Assembly (NCBI GenBank): GCA_003416985.1
Contig: QVIN01000001.1
Span: forward strand, 682,001-746,000
Origin: Duganella sp. BJB480
Lineage (GTDB): Bacteria > Pseudomonadota > Gammaproteobacteria > Burkholderiales > Burkholderiaceae_D
Length of the DNA: 64,000 bases
Reading direction: 5' to 3'
The notes below the pieces were generated by a model. That model ran no database searches, was not told the origin of the DNA, and saw only the letters and a program-made list of their open reading frames with translations. How positions within the stretch are numbered: position 1 is the stretch's first letter; each line of letters starts with the position of its first letter. Positions 24,713-32,790 of the stretch are shown in pieces. The position numbers and the translations under genes were made by a program.

Positions 24713-26506
24713 ATGAAAGCTGAACGCTCACTGGCATGGCGCACCACCGAATCCGGCTTCGACTGCAACGACGGCGTGCGCCTGTTCTACCGCGCCTGGC
24801 AGCCGCAGGCGCCGCGCCAGGACGGGCCGCAGCGCGCGCTGGTGTTCCTGCATCGCGGCCATGAACACTCGGGCCGCATCCAGCCGCTGGTCGAGCAGTT
24901 CGGCTACACGCAGGACTGGGCCTTCGCCTGGGACGCGCGCGGCCACGGCTACTCGCCCGGCGAGCGTGGCGACGCGCCCAGCTTCGAGGCGCTGGTCGAG
25001 GACTTCGACACCTTCATCGCCCACATCGCCGCCACCTACGGCATCGCGCCGGAGAACATCCTGGTGGTGGCCAACAGCGTCGGCGCGGTGATCGCTGCCA
25101 CCTGGCTGCACGATTATGCACCGCGTGTGCGCGGCGTCATCATGGCCGCCGCCGCGTTCGACATCAACCTGTACGTGCCGCTGGCCAAACCCGCGCTGCG
25201 TTTCGCCCGCCGCTTCAAGCCGGAGCTGTTCGTGACCAGCTACATCCGTCCCGGCATGCTGACCCACTCGGCGCAGGAGGCGGCCGCCTACGCCGCCGAT
25301 CCGCTGATAGCCAAGGCCATCTCCGCCTGCGTGCTGCTAGGCCTGGCCGATACCGCCAAGCGCATCGTGCAGGACGCCGCCGCCATCGACACGCCGGTGC
25401 TGATGCTCAGCGCGGGCAAGGATTACGTGGTCAAGGAAGGCCCGCAGCAGGACTTCTACCAGCGCCTGTCGTCGCCGCTGAAGCGCTACGTGCATCTGCC
25501 GGACGCCTTCCACGCGCTGTTCTACGAGCAGGACACCAGCGTGGCGCTGGAGGCCAGCCGCGAATTCATCGAGCAGTGCTTCGAGCGCGCGCCGCTGGCG
25601 CCGTCGCACTACCTGAGCGCGGACCGCGACAGCCACAGCGCCCGCCAGTACGCGGCGCTGCAGGCGGGCCGGAGCTGCGGCCCGGTGGCCAAGGCGTGGT
25701 TCGGCATGCAGCGTGTGATGCTGGGCATGATGGGGCCGGTCAGCAACGGCATGAAGATCGGTCTGCGGCACGGCTTCGATTCCGGCGCCTCGCTCGATTA
25801 CGTGTACCGCAACCAGGCCGGCGGCCGTTTCCTGTTCGGCGGGATGATGGATCGCGGTTATCTGGACGCGGTGGGCTGGCGCGGCATCCGCCTGCGCAAG
25901 CGCCAGTTGCAGCAGATGCTGGGCGAACGCATCGCCGCGCATCGAGGCGAGGGGCCGCTGCGCATCCTGGACGTGGCGGCAGGTTCCGGGCGCTACGTGC
26001 TGGAGACCATCAAGCGCTTCCAGGATCGAGAGATCGAAGTCACGCTGCGCGACTTCACCCAGCATAACCTCGACGAGGCGCGCGTGCTGGCGGACCAGCT
26101 GCAACTGCGGGCCAGGATCGATTATCAACTGCGCGACGCCTTCAGCGCCGGCAGCTACCGCGCGGAGGAGGGCGAGTACGACATCGTCATCGTCTCCGGC
26201 CTGTATGAGCTGTTCAGCGAGAACGCGCCGGTGGCGGCATCGTTGCAGGGCATCGCCAGCGTGCTGCGCGCCGGCGGCTATTTGATCTACACCGGCCAGC
26301 CGTGGCACCCGCAGCTGGACATGATCGCGCTGACCCTGACCAGCCACCAGGGCAAGCCGTGGCAGATGCGTCCGCGCCCGCAGGCGGAGATGGATGGCCT
26401 GGTGGCGCATGCGGGCTGCCGCAAGATCGCCACCCGCATCGGACTGGAAGGAATCTTTACGGTGTCGCTGGCGCAGAAGCCCGCAGCGCCTGCCGCAGGC
26501 GGTTGA
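24713..26506 (+). CDS. Alpha/beta hydrolase - SAM methyltransferase fusion
   Basis: A 597-residue two-domain protein. Residues ~1-300 are a serine hydrolase of the monoacylglycerol-lipase type: FLHRGHEHSGR oxyanion loop, DARGHGYSPGERG, nucleophile Ser122 in VVANSVGAVIA (Asn and Ala replace the usual G-H..G flanks), and His in LPDAFHALFYE. Residues ~330-597 are a class I methyltransferase with motif I LRILDVAAGSGRYVL (Asp420 onward). Such fusions recur beside CDP-alcohol transferases in proteobacteria. Combined deacylation and methylation of a lipid headgroup is inferred. It starts one base after the CdsA-like gene and its 3' end overlaps the convergent CDP-alcohol transferase by 50 bases. Confidence 0.85.
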   Translation: MKAERSLAWRTTESGFDCNDGVRLFYRAWQPQAPRQDGPQRALVFLHRGHEHSGRIQPLVEQFGYTQDWAFAWDARGHGYSPGERGDAPSFEALVEDFDTFIAHIAATYGIAPENILVVANSVGAVIAATWLHDYAPRVRGVIMAAAAFDINLYVPLAKPALRFARRFKPELFVTSYIRPGMLTHSAQEAAAYAADPLIAKAISACVLLGLADTAKRIVQDAAAIDTPVLMLSAGKDYVVKEGPQQDFYQRLSSPLKRYVHLPDAFHALFYEQDTSVALEASREFIEQCFERAPLAPSHYLSADRDSHSARQYAALQAGRSCGPVAKAWFGMQRVMLGMMGPVSNGMKIGLRHGFDSGASLDYVYRNQAGGRFLFGGMMDRGYLDAVGWRGIRLRKRQLQQMLGERIAAHRGEGPLRILDVAAGSGRYVLETIKRFQDREIEVTLRDFTQHNLDEARVLADQLQLRARIDYQLRDAFSAGSYRAEEGEYDIVIVSGLYELFSENAPVAASLQGIASVLRAGGYLIYTGQPWHPQLDMIALTLTSHQGKPWQMRPRPQAEMDGLVAHAGCRKIATRIGLEGIFTVSLAQKPAAPAAGG

Positions 26507-27068
26507 CGACGGTCCACGCGGACAGGGCGATCACCAGCGCCAGGATGCCGTTCATCAGCAGCGGGGCGGCGCCGTAGGCGATCAGCAGGCCGAGAAGGCC
26601 GAACCAGAAGGCGCGGTCGCTCTTGCCCATCGGGCCGTCGAAGCGGCGCGCAGCGCCCACGCTGAGCGCCAGCACGCCGGCGAATTCGGCCAGCAGCGCG
26701 GCCGCCACGGCCAGCATCACCAGCGGCGCGTGCAGCGCCAGCATGAAGGGGAGGTACAGCGCCACGTCGGACACCTGGTCGCAGATTTCGTTGAGCAGCG
26801 TGCCGAGGCGTGTCTTCTGGCCGGTGGCGTTGGCCAGCATGCCGTCGATGGCGTTGAGCGCCATGCGCAGCAGCAGGAACGCGGCCAGGCCGGCCCACAG
26901 GCCCGCGCATTGCGGTTGCGCCGCCAGCGCGGCGCCGTAGGCCACCGACAGCAGCATGGTCGCCAGCGTGATCTGGTTGGGCGTGACGCGGCAGCGCACC
27001 AGCGCGCGCATCAACGGTTGCAGCAGTTGCTGGAATTGCGGTTTCAGCTGGTAGATCGAAAAGCTCAT
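26457..27068 (-). CDS. CDP-alcohol phosphatidyltransferase family protein, atypical active site
   Basis: A 203-residue protein with about six membrane helices. The family motif Dx2DGx2ARx8Gx3Dx3D appears as NAIDGMLANATGQKT then RLGTLLNEICDQVSD: the first Asp, the Arg and the third Asp are Asn, while the DG pair and the last Asp remain. The enzyme family transfers a phosphatidyl group from CDP-diacylglycerol to an alcohol; with three changed positions, activity or metal use may differ. Start ATG overlaps the stop of the phosphatase gene by four bases. Confidence 0.82.
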   Translation of the reverse strand: MSFSIYQLKPQFQQLLQPLMRALVRCRVTPNQITLATMLLSVAYGAALAAQPQCAGLWAGLAAFLLLRMALNAIDGMLANATGQKTRLGTLLNEICDQVSDVALYLPFMLALHAPLVMLAVAAALLAEFAGVLALSVGAARRFDGPMGKSDRAFWFGLLGLLIAYGAAPLLMNGILALVIALSAWTVVNRLRQALRASAPATP

Positions 27069-28243
27069 TGCGGGTAGTGCTCCTTGTAGAGTTGGGCGAT
27101 TTGGCGGCTGCGCCGGTAGCCCATGGCGCAGTGCAGGTAGATGGCGCGGCCTTGTCCCGCGTGCGCGCGGATCGCGGCCAGGATGGGACGGGCCGATTGC
27201 GCGTCCGGCGCGTGCAGGTCGAGCAGCGGGAAGTGATGATAGCTGCGATTGCGCAGCGCGCGCGTCTCGCTCAATTCGTTGGACAGGTCGATGACGGCGC
27301 AATCGGCCGGCAGTTGCGCGGCTTCGGCGTCGGTCAGGCGGCGGCCTACCCACAGGCCTTCGCTGTGGCGCGTGAACGGCGGACGGTGGCGCTCGCGCCA
27401 GCGCACCAGCTGCCATGTGAGCAGGTAGCCGCACAGGTAGGGCGCGTACATCGTCCATATCCACAGGGGATAGCGGCCGTCGCGCTTGTGAAGGAAGGCG
27501 GCGTGGCGGCGGTAGTAGGCGCGCGCCACCAGCAGCAGGCTGGCCGCCAGGTACAGCCACCACGGGCCGCCCAGCGCGAACCAGGCCAGCAACGACAGCC
27601 CCGCCAGCACGGTGTAGCAAAAGGCCACCGGCTTGCGGACGTCGCCGTCGGACGGCAGCAGGTGCAACGCCAGCGCGCCCAGTACGGCGCCGCCGGCCAC
27701 ATCGAGCACGTGGTGCTGGTAGGTGAACACGGTGCTGAGCGCGACCAGCATCAGCCACGCGGCGAGTGCTGCGCGCAGGAGGGCCGATGTGGTGGCGGTG
27801 CGCAGCGCGGCCCAGAATATCAGGCAGTAGGCCACGTGCAGCGACGGCAGCTGGTTGTAGGGCTGGTCCATCGCGGCCAGTTGCGCGAACAGCCAGGCGG
27901 GCAGCGCGTCGTCGACGGCGGGGCGGGGCAGGGAGAAGCGCAGCGGCCATGCGGCGAAGATCAGGCAGGCGGCGATGGTGGCGAACGCGGTGCGTCGGCT
28001 CAGCGCTTGCAGGCCGGCGCGGTCGCGCACCAGCAGAAAACTCAGCACGAAGAACAGGCCGGACGTCATGTACGGCAGCACCATCCAGGGCAGGAAGGGC
28101 AGCGCCGCTTCCCACGCCATCGCGACGTTGCCGATGTCCGTCCGCAGCTGCGCCAGGTGGTTGGTCAGCGGGTAGCAGATGCCGAACAGCGCGCCGTTGA
28201 GCGCGAGCTGGGTAACGCGCTGCCGCATGCTTGGCCGGTTCAT
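27065..28243 (-). CDS. PAP2 (inositol phosphoceramide synthase-like) - dual-specificity phosphatase fusion
   Basis: A 392-residue protein. The N-terminal ~220 residues have six membrane helices and the PAP2/Aur1 motif pair NQLPSLHVAY and YQHHVLDVAGG (catalytic histidines). After further membrane helices, residues ~290-392 form a protein-tyrosine/dual-specificity phosphatase domain with VIDLSNEL and the P-loop HCAMGYRRS (HCx5RS complete). The order membrane lipid phosphatase, then cytoplasmic phosphatase suggests two dephosphorylation steps on a lipid such as a phosphatidylglycerol- or phosphatidylinositol-phosphate made with the coupled CDP-alcohol transferase. Divergent from the patatin-like gene with only 41 bases between starts. 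Confidence 0.85.
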   Translation of the reverse strand: MNRPSMRQRVTQLALNGALFGICYPLTNHLAQLRTDIGNVAMAWEAALPFLPWMVLPYMTSGLFFVLSFLLVRDRAGLQALSRRTAFATIAACLIFAAWPLRFSLPRPAVDDALPAWLFAQLAAMDQPYNQLPSLHVAYCLIFWAALRTATTSALLRAALAAWLMLVALSTVFTYQHHVLDVAGGAVLGALALHLLPSDGDVRKPVAFCYTVLAGLSLLAWFALGGPWWLYLAASLLLVARAYYRRHAAFLHKRDGRYPLWIWTMYAPYLCGYLLTWQLVRWRERHRPPFTRHSEGLWVGRRLTDAEAAQLPADCAVIDLSNELSETRALRNRSYHHFPLLDLHAPDAQSARPILAAIRAHAGQGRAIYLHCAMGYRRSRQIAQLYKEHYPQ

Positions 28244-28284
28244 TGTCGGACTGTCCTTGTTGATAACGATGTAATTGAGGCATT

Positions 28285-29394
28285 ATGTCACGCATGACCG
28301 ACGCTGCGCGAGACCCACGATACGAACGATGCATGGTGCTGGCCGGAGGCGGCTTCCGCTTCGGCTACTACCTCGGCATGCACGCGGCGGCCGTCGATGC
28401 GGGGCAGGAGCCGGACCTGCTGCTCGCTACGTGCGGCGGCGCGGTGGCCGGCGCCATCATCCGCAACCTGCCCGACAACGCGGCGCGCAAGGAGTGGCTG
28501 GCATCGCCGCAGATGTACGAGTTTTTTCGCGGCCTGCGATCCGGCCCGCGCGCGACGCCGCTGCGCGCACTGGCCGGCATCGCGCTGCGGCGGATGAACG
28601 GGGCGCGGGCCGCGCGCATTCCGGATCTGTTCAACGACTACCTGTTCGAAATTCCGCCAGCGCTGCCGCTGCCGCCCGAGCCGGCGCCGACGCCCGGACC
28701 CGCGTTGGCCATCGTCGGCGGCCGGCTGCTGTTCGGCCCCGATGAAGCGGGCCAGCTGCGGCAAGGCCGCGCCATTTATCGCGTCACGCTGTTCGGCGAC
28801 GAGCGCACTGCCGCGCTGGCGGCCGGCCAACCATCCGCCATCGGCCGCGACGGCTGGACCGACGCAGTCGCGCATGACCTGGCGATCGACACGACAATGC
28901 CATTGGCCGACGCGGCGCGCATCTCGATTGCCGACATGGTCTACTTCCGCTGCCAGTCCGCCGGCGGCGCGGACTACACCGGCGGCGCCATCGACCTGTT
29001 CCCGATCGAGCTGGCGCGCTGCCTGGCGCGCCACGTCAGCATGGAAATGAAGCAGTCCTACGACCAGCAGACCGCCATTCCCGCACTGCGCGCGGTGTTC
29101 GGCATCGACGCCAACGCGCGTCTGCGCCACGTACACGGCCAGCCTGCCGACGTGTGGATCGACACCTCCGACGTCAGTCGGGCCTTGCGCGGCACCGGCA
29201 TCCAGAAGCGCATCGCATGGCGCGGCAACCGCGTGCAGCTGGTGGCACCGGCCACCTACGAACGCTACGTGGCCGACGTCGAAACCCAATGGCAGTATGG
29301 CTACCGGCGCGCAAAGGAAGCCTACGCGCTGGCCGCGCAAGGCCGCAGCCCCGCGATGCGCAACGCAACCCGACATAACAAGGCAACAGCATGA
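28285..29394 (+). CDS. Patatin-like protein with Cys at the nucleophile position
   Basis: A 369-residue protein. The oxyanion loop GGGFRFG (residues 21-27) and the following helix are patatin-like, but the GxSxG elbow reads ATCGG (48-52), giving Cys50 where Ser is expected. The catalytic DG[GA] reads TGG (232-234) with Asp at 230 and 237. So it is either an unusual Cys-dependent acyl hydrolase/acyltransferase or an inactive relative. No signal peptide: cytoplasmic. Its stop overlaps the SDR start (ATGA), and it is divergent from the phosphatase fusion, placing it in the lipid cluster. Confidence 0.72.
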   Translation: MSRMTDAARDPRYERCMVLAGGGFRFGYYLGMHAAAVDAGQEPDLLLATCGGAVAGAIIRNLPDNAARKEWLASPQMYEFFRGLRSGPRATPLRALAGIALRRMNGARAARIPDLFNDYLFEIPPALPLPPEPAPTPGPALAIVGGRLLFGPDEAGQLRQGRAIYRVTLFGDERTAALAAGQPSAIGRDGWTDAVAHDLAIDTTMPLADAARISIADMVYFRCQSAGGADYTGGAIDLFPIELARCLARHVSMEMKQSYDQQTAIPALRAVFGIDANARLRHVHGQPADVWIDTSDVSRALRGTGIQKRIAWRGNRVQLVAPATYERYVADVETQWQYGYRRAKEAYALAAQGRSPAMRNATRHNKATA

Positions 29395-30119
29395 ACGTGA
29401 TGATCATCGGCGGCACCAGCGGCATCGGCCTGGGACTGGCTCAGTACTATTGGCGGCAGGGCGCGCGTGTCGCCATCTGCGGGCGGCATCCAGCCAAGCT
29501 GGAAGGCTCGCCGCTGCTGGGGGAGGAGCGCATCAGCATACACGCCTGCGACATCGCCGACCGCGCGGCCGTCGCGCGCACCGTGGCCGCGTTTGCGGAG
29601 CTGGACCTGCTGATCGTCACCGCCGGCCAGTACACCGACGCCGCAGCCATCGCGCGCGATCCCGCCAGCACCTTGCCGGTGTTGCGCGTGAACGTGGGCG
29701 GCCTCGATCACGCCTTCAGCGCCGCCGCCGAAGCGATGATGGGGCGCGGGCGAGGGCAACTGGTCGCGGTGGCGTCGATCGCCGGCCTGCAGCGGGACTA
29801 TCCCGGCGGCTCGCTGTACAGTGCCAGCAAGCGCGCCGCCATCGCGATCTGCGACGCCTACCGCAAGGCGCTGGCGCCGTTCGGCATCGGCGTCACCGTG
29901 ATCGTACCCGGCTACGTCGACACGGCCCGCCTGCGCGAATTGAACAACGGCGACGCCAGCGGCAAACCCTTCCTCATGTCCGAGCAGGAGGCGGTGCGGC
30001 GCATCGCCGCCGCCATCGAACGGCGCGACGAGCGCTGCGTCTTCCCGTGGCAGATGCATGCGATGGTCCGCATCTTCAATTGCTTGCCAGCCTACCTCAA
30101 GCGCTTCCGCAAAAAGTAA
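29391..30119 (+). CDS. Short-chain dehydrogenase/reductase (SDR)
   Basis: A 242-residue classical SDR: cofactor loop GGTSGIGLGLA at residues 7-17, an Arg (CGRHP) suggesting NADP(H), VASIAG and the active-site YSASK with its Ser upstream. The C-terminal end (WQMHAMVRIFNCLPAYLKRF) resembles SDRs of lipid clusters that reduce a keto group on a long-chain substrate. Coupled to the patatin-like gene by a four-base overlap, so it probably works on a product of that cluster. Confidence 0.88.
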   Translation: MNVMIIGGTSGIGLGLAQYYWRQGARVAICGRHPAKLEGSPLLGEERISIHACDIADRAAVARTVAAFAELDLLIVTAGQYTDAAAIARDPASTLPVLRVNVGGLDHAFSAAAEAMMGRGRGQLVAVASIAGLQRDYPGGSLYSASKRAAIAICDAYRKALAPFGIGVTVIVPGYVDTARLRELNNGDASGKPFLMSEQEAVRRIAAAIERRDERCVFPWQMHAMVRIFNCLPAYLKRFRKK

Positions 30120-30145
30120 GCCGCGCGCACGCTTGCGCATCTTCG

Positions 30146-30174
30146 TTGACAAAAAATATTAATCAGAATATATT
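30146..30174 (+). promoter_or_regulatory. Strong sigma-70 promoter of the GH16 gene
   Basis: TTGACA (30146-30151, perfect), a 17-base spacer and TATATT (30169-30174, five of six). Predicted start near 30181, inside the palindrome that follows. Confidence 0.8.
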
Positions 30175-30180
30175 TTGAAG

Positions 30181-30208
30181 ACGAAATTGGAATCGTTTCC
30201 AATTTCGT
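30181..30208 (+). promoter_or_regulatory. LacI-family-type operator over the GH16 transcription start
   Basis: A perfect inverted repeat of 12-base arms, ACGAAATTGGAA and TTCCAATTTCGT, around TCGT. The central GGAA-TCG-TTTCC with CG in the middle is the LacI/GalR-family layout, and the position at +1 suits a repressor. A hairpin terminator for the SDR gene is less likely because no clean U-tract follows. Confidence 0.65.
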
Positions 30209-30335
30209 TTGGCGACAGCTTTCGGGCAAGCGGACCGCGCATCGTCCCATGCTCCCTGACCACAAGCGGAATAGCGCGGACCGGACGCCCGTCCGGTTCG
30301 AAATGTGGAAGTTCGAATACGAGGAGACATGCATT

Positions 30336-32156
30336 GTGAAAAAACAGAAACTCGTTTTGTCCGCCGTGGCGGCCGGCATTCTGTCGGCGTACGGCCCGCA
30401 AGTGTTCGCCAGCGTCACCAGTCCCGTGATCGGGCCGTTGCTGTGGTCCGAGGAGTTCAACGGCGCCGCGCTCAACACCTCGCTGTGGACGGCGGTGGAC
30501 GGCAACGGCTGCCAGATCAACCTGTGCGGCTACGGCAACCAGGAACTGGAGTACTACAGCCCCAACAACGTCTCCATCGTCAACGTCCCGTTCGAGCCGA
30601 ACACGCGGGCGCTGGCGCTCAAGGCGCAGAGCCAGACGGTGGGCAGCAACGTCTTCACCTCAGGTAAGATCGGCTCCTTCGGCAAGGTGCAGGTGCAGTA
30701 CGGCATGGTCGAGATCCGCATGTCCACGCCGCAGTTGGGCATCGGCCTGTGGCCTGCCGCGTGGATGCTGGGCGTGAGTCCGCAGGCGTGGCCGCGCAAC
30801 GGCGAAATGGACATCGTCGAGATGGGCCACAAGGCCAGCAGCCGCGCGGCGGCCGGCAATCCGACGCCGGCGATCGACAACTTCGTCGGCTCCAACGTCA
30901 TCACCTGGCAGCAGGCCGCCTGCGTGCCGGGCAACGAAAGCTGCGCCGCCTCCACCGCGTGGCAGACCAAGAACTGGTACACGCCAAGTCAGTCGCTGGC
31001 CAACCGCTTCGTCATCTACCGCCTGTACTGGACCGACACGCAGATGCGCTTCACGGTGGTGGACAACGGCGTCGAGCACGACCTGTACGACAATCCGCTG
31101 CCGGTCAATTCGACCGCGTTGCAGGCGCCGTTCTACCTGCTGTTCAATCTGGCCGTCGGCGGCAACTTCACCGACGCCGCCACGCCGGGGCAGGTGACCG
31201 CGCCGCTGCCGGGCACCATGTACGTGGACTACGTGCGCGTGTACCAGCTGGACGGCAAGGGTTCGGTCCAGCTGGGCAGCCAGAGCACGGCGGAGGTCGG
31301 CAAGTTCGGCGTCTTCACCGACAACACGCCGGTCAACAACAAGCTGGTGGCCGGCACCAGCTCCGACATCTTCGTGTGGAACAACGCCTCCGTCACGCCG
31401 GGCAACCTGCCGCCGTATGAGGGCGGCAACGTGATGGCGTGGAGCTTCAACACGCCGGGGCAGTGGTTCGGCGGCAGCGTCGAGTCGCGCCAGGCGCGGG
31501 ACATGAGCAACTTCCGCAACGGCACCATGAAGTTGAAGATCAAGATTCCGGCCAACGTCGCCTTCACGGTCGGCGTGCAGGACACGTACACCAACCAGAA
31601 CGCGGTCAAGTTCCCGGCCAACGCCACCACGTACGGCCTGGTGCGCAACGGCGACTGGGGCACGGCGACCATCCCGGTGGCCGATCTGGCGGGCAGCAAG
31701 ATCGCCTTGCAGTCGATGCTGGACCTGTTCCAGATCGCCAGCGACAGCGCCGCGCTGCCGGGCTCGGCGTTCCAGATGGCGATCGACGATATCGTCTGGG
31801 ATACCGGCACGCCGACGCCGACACCCACGCCGACTCCAACGCCGACGCCTACTCCAACGCCGACGCCGACGCCTACTCCAACGCCAACTCCCACTCCGAC
31901 ACCGACGCCAGCCGCGCAGCAAACCAGCGCGACGATGCTGAAGTTCTCGCTCAACACCAGCAGCTGGGCGGACGTGCACTACACGGTCAACGGCGGCGGC
32001 CAGCTGAACGTGCGGATGACGCAGAACGCCGGCACCAACAGCTATACCGCCAGCGGCCTGAAGATCGGCGACGTGGTCAACTACAGCTTCACCTACTGGG
32101 ACACGGCGCATAACTACGCCGTCGACACCGCGCTGCAAAGCTACACGATGAAGTAG
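30336..32156 (+). CDS. Secreted GH16 endo-beta-glucanase with CBM56-like module
   Basis: A 606-residue secreted enzyme. GTG start at 30336 with GAGGAG nine bases upstream; signal peptide ends near VFAS. Residues ~25-305 are a GH16 domain; GEMDIVEMG holds nucleophile Glu157 and acid/base Glu162. Residues ~305-485 are a second beta-sandwich (ExoP-like galactose-binding-type fold: VMAWSFNTPGQWFGGSVE). A Thr-Pro linker (~491-527) leads to an 80-residue C-terminal module (WADVHYTVNGGGQ, YTASGLKIGDVVNYSFTYW), CBM56-like, known to bind beta-1,3-glucan. Likely a laminarinase acting on fungal or algal glucans, controlled by the palindrome at its promoter. Confidence 0.88.
   Translation: MKKQKLVLSAVAAGILSAYGPQVFASVTSPVIGPLLWSEEFNGAALNTSLWTAVDGNGCQINLCGYGNQELEYYSPNNVSIVNVPFEPNTRALALKAQSQTVGSNVFTSGKIGSFGKVQVQYGMVEIRMSTPQLGIGLWPAAWMLGVSPQAWPRNGEMDIVEMGHKASSRAAAGNPTPAIDNFVGSNVITWQQAACVPGNESCAASTAWQTKNWYTPSQSLANRFVIYRLYWTDTQMRFTVVDNGVEHDLYDNPLPVNSTALQAPFYLLFNLAVGGNFTDAATPGQVTAPLPGTMYVDYVRVYQLDGKGSVQLGSQSTAEVGKFGVFTDNTPVNNKLVAGTSSDIFVWNNASVTPGNLPPYEGGNVMAWSFNTPGQWFGGSVESRQARDMSNFRNGTMKLKIKIPANVAFTVGVQDTYTNQNAVKFPANATTYGLVRNGDWGTATIPVADLAGSKIALQSMLDLFQIASDSAALPGSAFQMAIDDIVWDTGTPTPTPTPTPTPTPTPTPTPTPTPTPTPTPTPTPAAQQTSATMLKFSLNTSSWADVHYTVNGGGQLNVRMTQNAGTNSYTASGLKIGDVVNYSFTYWDTAHNYAVDTALQSYTMK
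31807..31917 (+). repeat. Thr-Pro coding microsatellite (linker)
   Basis: Tandem ACGCCG/ACTCCA-type hexamers encoding about 18 Thr-Pro units between the glucanase and binding module. Copy number of such linkers is prone to slip in multiples of six bases, keeping frame. Confidence 0.9.
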
Positions 32157-32173
32157 TCTTCAGTGCTCCCCGG

Positions 32174-32207
32174 ACGGCCGCCATTCCACAGGCGGCCGTT
32201 TTCATTT
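32174..32207 (+). terminator. Rho-independent terminator of the GH16 gene
   Basis: ACGGCCGCC and GGCGGCCGT form a 9-bp stem with an 8-base loop, followed by TTTTCATTT, 17 bases after the stop codon. Confidence 0.8.
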
Positions 32208-32313
32208 GCCACAAGCCTACCGTGCTCGGGTTAAGATCTGCGTTCGGCGCTACAGGCCGGCAGGTGGTGGGAATTGGGGCAGAATGGTTGGTATTTCCGA
32301 TCAGGAGAACTGA

Positions 32314-32790
32314 ATGCCAAATAGATTTATCGCAGTAGCGCAGTTCGACGGCACGGTCAGTTTGTTGAAGATGGATTTGTCCAGTGGCGAAAGGGAGATC
32401 GTCCCGCTCGGGGCCGTAGCCGAGGATGATGTTGCCTTCGGACTGTTCGAGGCCGAACGTGGCAAGTCCGGGTTGGAATCCCTCGCTTTGGTGGCCACGC
32501 CTGATGGCCCGTTGCTGACGTATAGCGGCCAACTCTACTATCCGAAAATCGACAGGACCCATATTGAGATTGCCGGAGATGGCAACTACTCCCATTTCCG
32601 GCTCCTTGATGGTGCTGCTGTTGTTTTTGAACTCCCTTACGAAAACAAGTTCGGAACCGGTTTGCATCCGTATCTTCGCACTCGCGACGACATCGATTTC
32701 TACCACTGGCTGGGCGGCAGAATAAACAGCCCGGAATTCTATACGGCCTACACCAGGAATATCAGGTACATCGACGACGGCGGAATTTGA
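32314..32790 (+). CDS. Hypothetical protein (158 aa)
   Basis: Not recognised. The protein is acidic, has no signal peptide or membrane segment, and looks like a single beta-rich domain (RFIAVAQFDGTVSLLKMDLS, YSHFRLLDGAAVVFELPYE). Codon use is slightly less GC-rich than its neighbours. AGGAG lies nine bases before the ATG. The last 29 bases overlap the 3' end of the convergent MFS gene. It may be a stand-alone accessory gene. Confidence 0.6.
   Translation: MPNRFIAVAQFDGTVSLLKMDLSSGEREIVPLGAVAEDDVAFGLFEAERGKSGLESLALVATPDGPLLTYSGQLYYPKIDRTHIEIAGDGNYSHFRLLDGAAVVFELPYENKFGTGLHPYLRTRDDIDFYHWLGGRINSPEFYTAYTRNIRYIDDGGI

Noticed and set aside
30181..30208. The palindrome as a terminator for the SDR gene
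   Set aside because: It sits exactly at the predicted start of a perfect promoter, has a CG centre of LacI type and lacks a proper U-tract.
31807..31917. Tandem hexamers that could suggest a CRISPR or other repeat array
   Set aside because: No spacers; the unit is six bases and encodes an in-frame Thr-Pro linker between enzyme modules.
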